From contig CALNVZ010000174.1 of NCBI GenBank assembly GCA_940671915.1, positions 20,508,287 through 20,572,286 on the forward strand: 64,000 bases of DNA, in the 5' to 3' direction. Shown piece by piece: positions 26,261 to 51,864 of this stretch (position 1 is its first letter; each line of letters opens with the position of its first letter). This DNA is from Paracentrotus lividus. Its lineage: Eukaryota > Echinodermata > Echinoidea > Camarodonta > Echinidae. The notes below the pieces were generated by a model that was not told the DNA's origin, did no database searches, and was given only the letters and a program-made list of their open reading frames with translations. Position numbers and translations under genes: made by a program.

Positions 26261-28331
26261 TTATTTCCCATAAATAAATGCTGCCTTTTCCAGAGAGATT
26301 CATCTCCAAATGGAACTAAGATTGCGGAAACAAATATGGTCACACATACATGTATGTTACTTACAGATAGTGGTAAATGAGCAGTATTAAAAGCCTTCTA
26401 GTTCATTAATATTACAAGTATTGTACAAATCAATTACAAAAAATAGGTAAACAAAAGGCTATCACTATCACGCTCAGGGGGTTCAAAGGAAAAAATAGAT
26501 TCTGTTTGCAGTTTAATTGTCTACATGTACATACATGTATTAAATGTGTTTATACCTGAATAAATTTTGTTACTTTCAACTTCAGACATATTGAACTTGA
26601 GTTGAGGTTGTATACATGTATGCTGCTGTCAATCACAACTTAATTTTTGCTCAAATGTAACCTTCATGGCAAAAAAATAAATAAATAAAAAACAATAAAC
26701 AAACCAACAAACAAACTACTATATAATTTCAGAACTGTTGAAAGATATAGCTGTCAAATTACAGGTACATCAAGTATGTAATTTTGTCAAGGATTCATGG
26801 TATTAGATCACATAATTTACCATCATGTTTGTACAATTTATGATATCATGTCTCTGCTACTAAAAGCATCTAGAAACATGTACATGAATCTTTATCCTGC
26901 ATTTGATGAGAGTAGTGGATATGAGGAATCACATTTTATCTTCACATGCCAATATCCTCCATTATCACACCAATTCTTTGCAAATATGAGAGAGTTGACA
27001 CATTTTGTTATTTCCGCACACTCTCATTAAAATTTTGTTCATAAGAAATTCATATAAGATTGCTTTGGTGTTAAGAATCTACAATCGTATTCTCAGTACA
27101 CAGTATGCACATCATATGACATATCTTTAATTTAGCAACATATCATTACTTTGATGTCACTTGTATGCAAGGCACACACCTGACGATGTACATGTACACT
27201 ATGCATGACAATTCATACAGAGGTGTACTTGAAAAATGTGAATTTACAGCATGTAGACGTTATCAGTTTGTCAAATTACAAAGTTTCTTGCAAACTATTT
27301 GAAGGACTTTTCTGCAACAGACAATGCTGCGGAGTGAGATACGTGTGCCATAAAACCACATTAAAGCCACATGGTTGCATTAAACTTGGTTAGATGAATT
27401 CAATAACAGGTAATGGTGTCATTTTGTACCTGGCTATACATAAGGTCCCTAGTCGGTACATGTATCCTTACTCTAAATCAATTACAAGTCTCGAGTATTT
27501 CATTACCACTTAACTGTACTTGACAGTCACTGTTTACTGTGCACAATGTAATGACATCCAAAAGTAAATACTTGATGAATTTAATTACCATTCTCATACA
27601 AAGCCCATCTGGATAATGCCCCTTTTAGCTTGTAATTGGGGGAAATGTCTTAAATAGAATGGAATAGATGCAATATACGTGTATACATGTGTAACATGTG
27701 AGGGTGTAAACATGTATGAAAAGTTTAATTACTTGAGAGGCGGACCTAAAACGTATGCAGTTAATAAACAAATTATTTGGACCATCTAATATCCTTTAAT
27801 AATATGTTATAGAGTATGGGTGAATAAAAAAAAATACACTGCAGTTCAATTTCAAATGAAAATGTTAAGGAATTATATATCAAAAACTGGTTATCAAGCA
27901 TATAAAGGCTAGATCATAAAATTTTTAAGTGATTCAAAATGGTTTTAATATTATTACCTTTACTAAATTGAGCTTATTTTCATTTGACAGCTACATGTAT
28001 GTATTTTTTTCCATCCCTTTAAACTGTCCTATGAACCACCAAAAAATACATAGATATCATGTTTAAAAAATGTAAAAAGATTAATTTGTTTCATAATGTA
28101 ATTTATTATAGTGCAGGTTGTTGTATATACATACTCGTAACTTATTCTGAGGTTAAACATTTTGTAATGGTTTTGAAAGTAATCAATCATTCATTAAATA
28201 GAAAGCCATTTTATAGACATTTATTTCACTGTTTCTAGTCTCAGTTTGGTGTAGGTGTAGTAATGACAGGGTCTTTAAAAAGAAAGATGGAGGAAGGACT
28301 AAGACAGGGAAAGATAAATAAATACTGAGAA

Positions 28332-28374
<43 letters not shown>

Positions 28375-28375
28375 T

Positions 28376-28428
<53 letters not shown>

Positions 28429-29196
28429 GAAAGAGAGAGAGAAAGAGAAAGAGAATTTGATTTCAGCCATTTATTCATGTATCTGTTTCCTGATAAACAT
28501 TTCAAGTTTCAAAGCAATTACAAAAAGGGAATAAAAGCAGTTTCAAATCTGAAAAAACCAACAGGTTTTAAAAAGTATGAAGCATGAATAGAGAATCAAA
28601 TAATAATAATAATAATGTCACAGTATATTTGTAATAAAAGACTTGAAAAAGCTAAATAAAATGCTGCACTTTATTTCTGTATACAACATACTGCAAATTC
28701 AAGATTCCATAATCCCTTACATGTATATATCCTACAAAATTCTATGAAATCACTTTTAAATTGACAATGAATATGAACAAATTGTAATCTAGAATAAAAT
28801 CGCATTTCATGTGCAAATTCACAAACAGAACACCAGATTTCATCAGTTGAGATGCCCTTATACAAAAGATGGATTAAAAAAAAAATTTAAAGTCAAGACT
28901 TCATTATTTCACTATTCACGATGTTCAAATTACCTTTTGATTGTCTCGATCAATGACTATGGTAATAAAAAAAGAAGGATCTCTCGCTCTCTTTCCTCGA
29001 TTTACAATGTCTGCACTTCAGTTGCACATTTTTTCTTTCATTCACCAGCTGTCAAATATCTCGTATGAAAGTCTGCATTTAATTAGATTACGAGTGCTAC
29101 ATGACCTCAATGATATGGAATGAATACAAAACTTTCAATGTAATATCTTGTTATGTGCTGAGCATAAGTTCATGAGAATTCCGTAATATTGGAAAC
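26261..29196. other. Intergenic after the GPCR
   Basis: AT-rich sequence with many TACATGTA palindromes (for example near 26521, 27187 and 27457) and a GA microsatellite at 28328-28455. I looked for the missing downstream exons of SEC23 on the - strand and recognised none. Confidence 0.45.
28328..28455. repeat. GA microsatellite
   Basis: About 128 bases of almost pure GA with occasional TA or AA interruptions. The long Ser/Leu frames here on the - strand are artefacts of the repeat. Confidence 0.95.
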
Positions 29197-29445
29197 ACCG
29201 ATGTGTTGGCTCAGTGGATAGAGTGTCTGTCTCATAATAGGGAGGTCATGGGTTCGTGGGTTCGATCCCGGCTGCGTCATACCAAAAGACGTTAAAAAAT
29301 GGGAGTTGCTGCTACCCTGTTTTACGTTCAACAAGAAAGGGATGGCGCTGCTCATTGGCTGCTGGGCCCACGATTAATTGGGCAAAATAAATTTTAATTT
29401 ACCATTCAGGACCTTGTTTCGGACTATAAAATTTGGAGCATTTAT
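29197..29445 (+). mobile_element. tRNA-derived SINE, copy 1
   Basis: The 5' head resembles a tRNA gene, with an A-box-like TGGCTCAGTGGATAGAG and a B-box-like GGTTCGATCCC. A tRNA-unrelated body follows (CATACCAAAAGACGTTAAAA, GTTGCTGCTACCCTG, TTCAACAAGAAAGGG) and ends in ATAAAATTTGGAGCATTTAT. The inverted copy at 35487-35726 matches through to the same end, which fixes the element's length. Such elements are copied by LINE machinery and transcribed by RNA polymerase III. Confidence 0.9.
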
Positions 29446-30239
29446 CATTTATTTATCATTTATACAGCTTGGGAAACAACTATTACACCCAATCATATTA
29501 AGCTCCAATGTGATTTTTCTAATAATTATTCCTAAACCATATAAAATGCTTTTAAACCTTACTGATGGTGATATTGCTCATGTGACAGATTGCTTTGGGC
29601 TTTATTCATCTAAAGATGTAGAGTTAGGGTTGCAATAAAGTTTTATGGTTGGTATGACATAGTGTTAAATCCCAGGTTGAATTCTTGCATATACATAACC
29701 AGGAAGAGCACATAGCCCACCTACCGCAAAATGGTCATGGAATCTACTTGATAAATGCTCATCGACCAGGAGGGGAGGCGAGCAGATCAGCTACCGGCTA
29801 AAAGGCCGGCCATTAGCGTTCAGACTGTTCGTGTCTTATTGATCCATAATTTATAGTCAATATATAACCCATGTACATGATGATCTCTTTATTATATAAA
29901 GTCACACTGTGCCATACAACTGAACATGTAATACTCAAAATTAGAACATAGCAGCTTCTAGAGATCAATAGAATTTATAGACAATTATAATTTGTCAAGT
30001 TTGTATGGAGCGAGATGCATCAGGTTGTATTGGATATATACGCTACCACAGAGTACAGAGGTCCTCTCGGGAAATGTGTTCATACTCCGCCCATACATTG
30101 GCTAAATATCCGTCACAGGTTAAATAGCTATTGTAATGAAGTTCACCACCAACGAATGCAAATATTGCTCTACTAATTGATATCATATCACAACAATAAA
30201 AAAACCTTCAACATGGACATTATCGAGACAAAAAGACAA
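29446..30239. other. Intergenic, no gene recognised
   Basis: Mixed sequence including a GC-richer patch near 29765-29815 (GGAGGGGAGGCGAGC, AAAGGCCGGCC) that looks repeat-derived. No exon was recognised. Confidence 0.35.
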
Positions 30240-30268
30240 ATACTATAAATTTATTAATAATTCTTCAC

Positions 30269-30440
30269 CTGCGTGTAGCGACTTCAGAAGAAGAGGCGCT
30301 ACGGGTGGTAATGCGGTAGATGTCTCAGAACTTCCACTGGCATTCCCACCGAGTTTAGGATCGGTCCGTGTTCAAAACGCCGACACCAAGACGGACTCAC
30401 TTCACAGCACAATCGGATGCGCAGAGCCAAGTGCGACCAG
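30269..30440 (-). pseudogene. SEC23: Corrupted SEC23 exon 11 match
   Basis: On the - strand one sees GGTGGGAATGCCAGTGGAAG then TTCTG, with CAGTGGAAG coding QWK in the frame expected for the conserved TCQWK(F/I)CGL segment of SEC23. Further on is CTTCTTCTGAAGTCG, resembling code for FFEVV, and then a donor-like CAG|GTGAAG. Apparent insertions and substitutions break every frame. Order and strand fit the exon expected next after the VLEVK end of exon 10. It could be a real exon seen through sequence errors, a decayed copy, or chance similarity. Confidence 0.4.
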
Positions 30441-31249
30441 TACTCACAACCTATCCTAACCACAGATTAACCTCTTATCTCACGACGAGGTCTACAACAG
30501 CACGGTGCGACAAGCATCCTTGAACACGCGGCACGTATAGATCGACAAACCAATGTAGATGAGATAACAGAAACGACTATTGACAGTATAAGCAAGTAGA
30601 ATATCGACGCACAGCAGAGAGCGCGAGAGATAAAAAAAAGATGATGATAACAACGCTAGAACCAGAAACTAGCAGAGAGAAGAGATAATGAGAGACCGCA
30701 GACTGTAGGAGAGAGATAGTAAGGAGAGAGAGTAATATCACCAAAGATGGATGATGCAGGCGCACGCAAAAAAGATGGAAAGCAAGCGATTCACGAAGAT
30801 TCCCCCAGCACGACAGAGATACACGAGTAGATTAGGACGAGAACGCACGCTCTGGAGACCAAGGGAGGAGAGAGAGAGGCAATATGACATCGAGACAACG
30901 AATCCACTGAGTGAAGTGAAATTCATCAGCTATTCGCACCCTCATCACCAGATCTCACAATATCACTGTTCCACTCTTTATGTTTCGAAAGGCCAGTTAG
31001 TTGTAGCGACGAATTTCTTTACGACAACTAGTTTAAAGAATTTGGCAACTCCATGATAATAGAGTACGGAATGCACCATAGTAATAAGCTCACTCTTTCT
31101 AAAAACTATGCGAACAAGAATTCAAGTGTACATCTCATGCATCATCAGCGATGCTCCCAAACACAAATTCTGAACCCATGAGTCTACAGAATGTACACTC
31201 ACCGCATATCTTACACATCGAGACTTATAAAACAGATATATTTAGGTGG

Positions 31250-31298
31250 TTTTTTGTTGTTTGTTTTTTTTTGTTTTTTTTTTTTTTTCTTTTTTTTT

Positions 31299-31329
<31 letters not shown>

Positions 31330-31340
31330 GTTTTCTTTTT
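31250..31340. repeat. Poly-T tract with interruptions
   Basis: About 90 bases of T with scattered G and C. The Phe-rich frame that crosses it is meaningless. Confidence 0.9.
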
Positions 31341-31413
31341 CATATACTATATACCTACCCTATTATATAATATATTACTATACTATATATATATTCTTTA
31401 CTATCATCCATCG

Positions 31414-31547
31414 TGTTATGAATAACAAAGTCCTAGGCACAAGCTTGGACGTTGCTGAGGCAATAAGACCTAGAACAGCTTGATAACCTATGATTCAAAG
31501 TCAAGGCAACGTCCATCGCTTGTCTATCGCACTTTTTATTCATAACA
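31414..31547. mobile_element. Short MITE, ~40-base inverted ends
   Basis: TGTTATGAATAACAAAGT at the left and ACTTTTTATTCATAACA at the right are inverted, as are CTTGGACGTTGC and GCAACGTCCATCG further inside. The element is 134 bases and non-coding. Confidence 0.7.
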
Positions 31548-32596
31548 ACATATATAGACTGTGCACTACAAAAATCGTCAGTCATGTCCAAGTTGACTTT
31601 TCATCGCAGCTTTCAATACTCTTTTATATATGAATACTAAATATTCCTGTATTCTAGTTGGGGGGGCGGGGGAGGGGGGAGACAAGCATGTCTAGTACTT
31701 GCCGACTTAACATTTATTTAATACAAAAACTCGTAGCATAATTTGACCATTTCCTGCAGATATCTTTTTTTTTTTAATCATGAAAAACTTTACTCTCTGA
31801 AAAAGGATACTGCATTTTCAATCATACATCAATGATAGCATACATTTGTTATAAGTGCACAAGCACCGGGGGATCATTTCACTATGTTGCCCATGCTCTT
31901 GAAAAGTTAATGGCAAACATTTCAAGTGCATCTACTGAATATCTTCTCATCACAGTATCACCTCATGTCTATCAAAAACCAACTGAGGGCAGTATACATT
32001 TTATTGCTACAGCATTTGCCTCTTAAAAAAAAGTGGTCCATGGTTTTATCCACTATTTCAAGTTATACTTTAAAAAAAATCTGTTTTTTATTAATATTCA
32101 TTTAAGCAGCCACTTATTTTATTGTCCGATTTTTTTTAATGCACTTAATTTTATGAATCTATAATGATATTTTGATCAACTTTTCAACCAGTCCAAAATT
32201 GATGAATTTTTTGTTGACAGGCTTCATGTACTAAAGCTGAAAATCTACATGTATCTCTACAAGAGGTGTTATTTTCTCAAGGCTTATTATTCTTCTGATC
32301 TTCACTTTTACTCTAAAACTTTAACGGATATCACGATCACTTTTCAAGTCTTGTTCTTTCTTCTGCACTGGTGCCTTCATTCACTGCTTTGTTCAAAGTG
32401 GTTGTAGTCTGTGGGACAAGCTACATGATAGTGGATCTAATACTAGCATGAGGTTTAAATTCTTATCAGGAAGCCATTGTTTGTTGACAAGACATTGGAA
32501 TTGGCTATATCTTGAACACTTAATAGTGCCTTATAAGTGTAACCTGAAGAAGGCTAGAGTCTAACAACACTATTACAAGTGTGAATTTAAATTAGA
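31548..32596. other. No gene recognised
   Basis: AT-rich DNA with a G-run near 31659-31680 and T runs near 31768. Nothing else was seen. Confidence 0.4.
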
Positions 32597-33358
32597 TACA
32601 GTACAGGCCAAAAGTTTGGGGCCTCCCTTAGATTTAAAAGAAAATCATACAATTCTGCATTCACTCAAATGTACTGATACAGAAGGATTGTTTTGGGGGA
32701 GTACATGTACCTCTAATTCTATTTTCACAAAAATCCTGATGTTTAGGCACAAGATGCAAGAAAATCTTGCAAATGAGACAGTTTAGCACTTCGTTATGGT
32801 TCAGTTATTTATCGCATATGTAATTTGGCATTTGAGATTATTAGTTGGAGATCAATTGAAGCTATATGTCAAGTTTCATGAAATATCTCACAGTCAAATG
32901 GACAAAAATTAACAATGAAAATATGCCAAATTTCACTTTTTGTTAAACCTCTGACTCTGTACATGAAGTCAATTGATAAAGGAGGCAATCAATGCCTGAC
33001 AAATGTGAAATTCGGCCTAAATTCATTGATGAATATTGTTCATTCTACCATGATTTATTCCATGAAACTTGACACACAGCTCCACATAGTCACTAACTTA
33101 CATGATCTTGATTCAAATTGCGTATCAGGAAAGTCACTGAACCATGACAGAGCCCTAAACTTTCTTCTCATTTGCATGATTGTCTTGTATACTGTGCCCA
33201 CTGAGGCATGAAACCTCTGGATTTTTGTGAAAATAAAATCAGAGGTACTCCCCCGAAACAATTGTTCTGTATCAGTATATTTGAATGAATGCAGAATGCA
33301 GTGTATTGTGTGATTTTCTGTTAAATCTGAAGGCCTCAAACTTTTAGCCTGTACTGTA
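32597..33358. mobile_element. Tc1/mariner-like foldback element, TA-flanked
   Basis: The ends TACAGTACAGGCCAAAAG and its inverse CTTTTAGCCTGTACTGTA carry the CAGT start and TA flank usual for Tc1/mariner transposons. The inverted repeat extends about 300 bases into each side (for example TGATACAGAAGGATTGTTTT against AACAATTGTTCTGTATCA), leaving only a short centre. There is no transposase frame, so it is non-autonomous. The inner part is clearly related to the core of the 1.9 kb palindrome at 52691-54591. Confidence 0.88.
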
Positions 33359-33474
33359 GATGTTTTGTTCTTAAAAGGGAACTTTGCCAATCCAAATTTG
33401 TAGAAAGCTGTATATCTCTTGTTCAATATAACAAGATTTATCATAGTAAAGTAATAATCTTGGTACATGGTTAC

Positions 33475-33597
33475 AGAACCTCTTTATAACAGGAATGGAC
33501 TGAAATAAAGGTCAAAGGTCTTACTTTCACTTCCAGTACCCATCCAAATGGATTCTTGAACTCTTCTTTAACATCCTTTGAGAAGACTCTTTTTTTT
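33475..33597 (-). pseudogene. SEC23: Partial tandem duplicate of SEC23 exon 10
   Basis: The block from GAACCTCTTTATAACAGGA to AAGACTCTTT repeats the intron-exon junction of exon 10 (33629-33752) about 150 bases away. On the - strand it keeps 21 open codons beginning VFSKDVK and ending VLEVK plus a GTAAGA donor. It stops at a homopolymer and has no acceptor, so it cannot be spliced in as an exon. Against the true exon it has several amino-acid changes (for example MAFGG to NPFGW). Confidence 0.8.
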
Positions 33598-33669
33598 TTC
33601 ATTACAGTGAGATAATTATTTATTCAAAAGAACCTCATTATAACAGGAGTGGACTGTATTATTTAATTA

Positions 33670-47490
<13,821 letters not shown>

Positions 47491-47799
47491 TTATTTTCAT
47501 AATTAAAAATTAGGTTTGCTTTCTAGTAATTTACATTTATAGACCGAAAGCATTATAATTATGGGAGGCCGAGTATGGTTATCTGTTCAAAAGCGCTTAT
47601 AATACAAATGCTATTGTAGTAGTATTGACCGTTTCCCCAATTAAATAATTATAATGTAAGTCAATATTAAAAGAGGGTGCTAGACCACTAATTGTCAGTG
47701 AAAAGAGTTTAGAAGGTTTCATACATGTAGGTTTATCTATAAGTCTGTTCACATTAAATTAAGGGATCTTATTATATATGCATTGTAATGGTATTTAGT

Positions 47800-47984
47800 C
47801 AGGGGATCGTACTGAGACTGATTGGAGACGGTCCCTGCTTTAGCAGTAATCAGTATTCATTACATTCATGCAGGTGCTATGTCGGTTAAATATATTTTTG
47901 TTAACAATATAGTAATAGCATCCTGTCCTATTTATAGCTTTTCCGGGTGCAAGGTTTTGGGGAATATTTGATTAGCGTCCCCTG
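47800..47984. mobile_element. Short CAGGGG-ended element
   Basis: CAGGGGATCG at the left and CGTCCCCTG at the right are inverted. The element is 185 bases and non-coding. CAGGG-type ends are common in hAT elements, but no clear 8-base target duplication is visible. Confidence 0.4.
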
Positions 47985-48095
47985 ACATATTTCTTGTCAT
48001 GTTAGACACGTCTACTTTTGGAACCTAAAAGCATACATTGTTGTATGCTCTATTGTTTATTGTGCAATGTTGTTGTTGTTGTTTTTAAATTTTAA

Positions 48096-48475
48096 ATGTA
48101 ACAGAGGGACAAAAGGGTGCGTGGTGCTTTCATAGGTTAGTTTGTTGTACAGGAGGCGGGGCTTGTTGGACTCGATTTCCTTTCCTTTCCATGTGTGGCT
48201 CGAGAGCCATTTTGTGTTAGAGCTTTCGAGCGAGCCAGTTTTATGTTCGAGTTTACGTTGGCCATTTTGAGTTAGCCATTTTCTTTTGCGGATTGAAGCA
48301 TGGTTTTTCACGTCTTATAAGACCAGCCTCTGAAGCTGTTTATATTTAATTAATGCACCTTTGCCGCTTTGCTTCTGACTGTACATGGACTTCGTCATTT
48401 TATTTCTTCGTTCTACATTTACAAATGTAATAAATACAAAACTGAACTTTATTTCAATGTGTCAGTCGCCATACT
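48096..48475 (+). other. Possible LTR-like repeat with TATA and poly(A) signal
   Basis: A GC-richer block with CTTATAAG at about 48315 followed about 110 bases later by AATAAA (48429) and a GT/T-rich region. That order (promoter, then polyadenylation signal) is typical of LTRs. No primer-binding site, partner LTR or target duplication was found, so it may instead be a transcribed unique or SINE-like sequence. Confidence 0.25.
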
Positions 48476-49252
48476 GTTTTTGCTGCCACTAAATTATCGT
48501 TTAGCACAAGATAAAATCCATCTGAAGGCACAATAGTCAGAGAGCTTCGCAGAAGTGACTCTTTTGGGAGCTGCCATTTTGTCAAATATTTTGTTGTTGT
48601 GGTTGATTATTTGACTTATGTTCGCGAAGGGGTAAACGCCTTCTACGTTCAATAAATGCCATTTTCTTATAGAGGAGATCGTGAGCTTTCGATTGATACC
48701 AAATTTTGCAGGTAATTTTCACTTTTAATTCTCATAAAAACCATTTCAATTAAAAGTAATAATTTCTCTCAGAAAATCAGGCCATAATTTTTTTTAAAAC
48801 TCATAGAAACCATAATTTAAAAATTATGAAAAGGTATGCAAAAGCAGTATTTTCTGAAAGCTTGAAGTGTTGTGATTCCAATGGTGCACATTGATTTTGA
48901 TGTGGCATGTGCGATAAGCTCTGACTTTAATACGTATGTTTATAACTGTGTCGAATTTAAGAAATCTGGAATCGCATCTTGACTGGGCGTGTATAACTGT
49001 GTGATGGCTTGTTGATGTTCATGTATAAAAGACTTTCATGGCTATTATTTCGAATTCGTTAAAATAATGAATTTATTGTTAAGGATAAAATCTAAACTGT
49101 ATTTTTCATAGTTCAAAACTTATTTTAAGAGATAAGACTGATCAGAAAGAGTTCCACTCCAAATAAATTGATAACAACACACCTATGCGCATCAGGTCTA
49201 TAATATATCGGACGTCCAGCTTTTTCTATTCAAGATTGATTCAAGATTTTAG

Positions 49253-49325
49253 TCGTCTCGTTGGTGTAGTGGTGAGAGTATAGACAGTGATGCTGGTGAT
49301 TCAGGTTCGATTCCCACTATTCCTC
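49253..49325 (+). pseudogene. tRNA-like pseudogene or SINE head
   Basis: TTGGTGTAGTGGTGAGAGTA resembles the D-arm/A-box of Asp/Glu/Gly tRNAs, and GGTTCGATTCCC is a good B-box. The T stem pairs at only two positions, and the acceptor and anticodon stems do not form. It is not a working tRNA; it is a relic or the 5' end of another SINE. Confidence 0.55.
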
Positions 49326-49396
49326 TTGTCTTTTTTGACTAAATAAACTGCAAGTTGAATTTTGTTTTAATTTAAAAAAAAAATTATTTTTAATAT

Positions 49397-49415
49397 AACC
49401 CTAACCCTAACCCTA
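49397..49415. repeat. Three interstitial CCCTAA repeats
   Basis: The telomere-type word occurs three times. This is too short to mark a chromosome end. Confidence 0.85.
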
Positions 49416-49592
49416 GTCTATGTTTAAAATATTATTATAAACCATTTCCACGTTTTTATTACGTTTTTATTTTTCAATTTGTGTGGCTGTCGCAAAAGGA
49501 ACACTTGCCGACTGTTCATGATCATGATTCATAACAATTAACAAGTCTACCGAGTCTGTAAATTATACACCATCACAAGGCATCAATGCCAT

Positions 49593-49755
49593 CAGGTCCC
49601 TGTAACACAAAGATTTGCGATTAATTGCCAATTTAAACGAACAATTCTTATTGGTTGCTCGTGAGTCTTTTGAACAAAAAGCACATGCAACAATGATTGT
49701 GATTGGCTATTGCCACTTTGCGATTGATCACAAACCTTTGTGTTACGGAGCCCTG
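49593..49755. mobile_element. hAT-like MITE, 163 bases
   Basis: CAGGTCCCTGTAACACAAAG at the left faces CTTTGTGTTACGGAGCCCTG at the right, and inside TTGCGATTAATTGCCA faces a CTTTGCGATTGATCA partner. CAGGG-type ends suggest hAT. The flanks ATGCCAT and ATGTCTT only weakly suggest a target duplication. Confidence 0.7.
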
Positions 49756-50564
49756 ATGTCTTTTTAAATAAACTTTCCTATGATACCAAATTTAGGTAGA
49801 TGAATCTCAAAATTCAAGTTAATGTTGCTAGCTGATGCGATTGTTGTACATCTGACATTCGATATGTAAAAACAGGCAGAATGAAACACTGAATCTTCTA
49901 CGTTTTAACTTGGAATATATCTGTAAGTCTATAAGATACCGAGTTGATTTAAGCACCATTCTATTTCTCATTTTACAAGCTTTCCAATGATACCAAACTT
50001 GTTGGGGTTCCTTCACAAATTAAAAATTTCACCGGCCTCCCTAATTATGGGGTTTTTGTGCTGTGATGCTTCGCTTTAACATGGGTTTTTCAGTCCACGT
50101 GTTCAAAACGCATACGGAAACAACACGTGGCCGAATACTTCCGCAAAAGCCAAAACCATTTAAACCGGGTGGAAAACATCGGACAGTGACAGCCGTTCAC
50201 GTACAAGAATCAAGTAGCTGATCAAATACAGCTGCAAACCAACATCAGTCAATACTGAAAAATGGCTGTCTGTCGCCCTCTTGGTTGCTGAGGAAACTTC
50301 TCAATAATAATTAGCGAAACCAGCTTTAAACCTACCTCAAAATAAATTGAGATAATCTATAGTCTCATTGCAATATAATTCTTCCATTAGATATTTTTAA
50401 TTTTGTTTAGTAGAATTTTTAGACCCTTTTTTTGATATGCCACCTTGACTTGGCTTGAGCTGCTCAAGACACTTTTCTGCATTGACACTCCACTGGAGGA
50501 AAACTGTTGCAGTAAGGTACTTCCCAGTGCAAGGTCAATTATGAATTGACCATGCATAAATGAT

Positions 50565-51864
50565 TAGGGTAGCGCGCCCAGTATTCGGTGCCTTAAGGGG
50601 AAATCGGCGATAATATGAAAACTTACCTCCTTTATCTGACGATCCACCCACCAGAAGAACGAAAAAATTATACTCTAAAAGATTATCAAAATCATTTAAA
50701 ATATTTAATTATGGCTAAAAAAATATTGCTGATAGAATGAGGAGATGTTTTCCGCCCGGCAATCGGTTTTGCAGAATAGTCTTCGGTTACGCGTTGTTTC
50801 CCTATGCGTTTCGATTGCGCAGACTCAAAAACCCGCGATGCGAAGCGTCACAACACAAAACCCCGATAATGTGTAGGCGCCACACTCAATGTCTCGCTAT
50901 AACCGAATTGTGGCTAGCGACAAGGGTGTGTGGTTTTTTTAGGATTGCGAAACATGTGGGGCAAGATGAAAAAATTCGCTGCGACCGAAGATTAAGTGGA
51001 AGTTCCCCGTCATTCTCAGACCAAATTCATGGTAGCAGCGCACGTAGAAAAGTCTACAAGTTTGCTTTTGCAGAGCTAAAGAACAATGCATTTTGATTTT
51101 TGGGCGCTCTGATTAGCTACCGGTAGCTATCGCGAGGAGCTCCGCCTCCTGGTTGCGATGACTGAAGTGCGTTGACCGTAACTGAACAACGCGATTCAGC
51201 TGTTCCCGATAAAGACCGCTTTGTCGTGCGTGCTGTCAATCATAACCAAAGTGGACCCATTTCGCAAGAAAAACTGCAAGACTCGACTTCACAAAAGGTT
51301 AAGCGTAGACCCACTCTTTCAATATTTTTTAGAATAAAGAAGAGAAATATAAAAAGGAACTTCAACGAATCCACTGTCGGACTACGCCCAACATTTGAAA
51401 ACGTATAAAGAAATGAGGACTTACCAAAAAAATAAATGACGAATCTAAATTTTATCGTGACTATTGTTCATTGGAAGGCACAATGGTAGTGACAGTGTAT
51501 TTCATATGCTAATTCGTGATCATTCGAGCGTCATGCATAAATTATTAAATTATGGAGTAGATCTCTAGATCCCTAATCATTTCTACGTGCAGCGCACAGC
51601 ATTACTTCACAACGCAACCCGGAAGAGCGGCCAACCCGTTAGCGTTTTCGGTAAGAAATGCTAAAGTGGAAATATCTCCGTGATGACGTCCAATTCAGAG
51701 TAAGTTTGCAATCTCGTTTTATATTTTGATTGCGTGATTTTTGGTGGTGTGTTTGATGATTGTTTAGTGAAAGTTTGAAGGCTGATGTGTTTGTGATCTT
51801 TTTGTGAAAGATGTTGAAGTAGTTAAAAACCGATTACCGGGACGGAACCAGGCGCGCTACCCTA
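50565..51864. mobile_element. 1.3 kb inverted-repeat element (TAGGGTAGCGCGCC ends)
   Basis: TAGGGTAGCGCGCC at the left and GGCGCGCTACCCTA at the right are exact inverses. A second inverted pair lies outside (GTCAATTATGAATTGACCAT at 50534 and ATGGTCAATCATAATTGAC near 51950), and another CTACCCTA is at about 51980, so one element may be nested in a related one. The interior is CpG-rich with open frames of 119 and 78 codons (+ strand at 50737 and 51172) that match no transposase I recognise. Confidence 0.65.

Larger units (their letters stand above)
30240..31400. other. Anomalous stretch, probably low-accuracy sequence
   Basis: The base texture changes abruptly: scrambled purine-rich words (GAGAGATAAAAAAAAGATG, CGCACGCAAAAAAGATGG) followed at 31250-31340 by T runs broken by single G and C bases. 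This is what an unpolished long-read patch tends to look like. A corrupted match to a SEC23 exon lies at its left edge. Annotation of anything here is unsafe. Confidence 0.5.

Noticed and set aside
28183..28505. Long Ser/Leu-rich frames on the - strand
   Set aside because: They are translations of the GA microsatellite.
31151..31483. Phe-rich 110-codon frame that looks membrane-like
   Set aside because: It is created by a poly-T tract in a low-quality stretch.
49253..49325. A functional tRNA gene
   Set aside because: The A and B boxes are present, but the acceptor, anticodon and T stems do not pair.
49397..49415. Telomere repeat
   Set aside because: Only three CCCTAA units surrounded by ordinary sequence.
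50627..50674. 48-base exon on the SEC23 strand with good acceptor and GTAAGT donor
   Set aside because: It lies inside the inverted-repeat element at 50565-51864, and its phase gives stops when joined to the 52350-52453 candidate. It is retained only as a splice-like coincidence unless transcripts support it.
50737..51408. Host genes in the two CpG-rich frames
   Set aside because: They are enclosed by exact inverted ends of a mobile element, with no recognisable domain.
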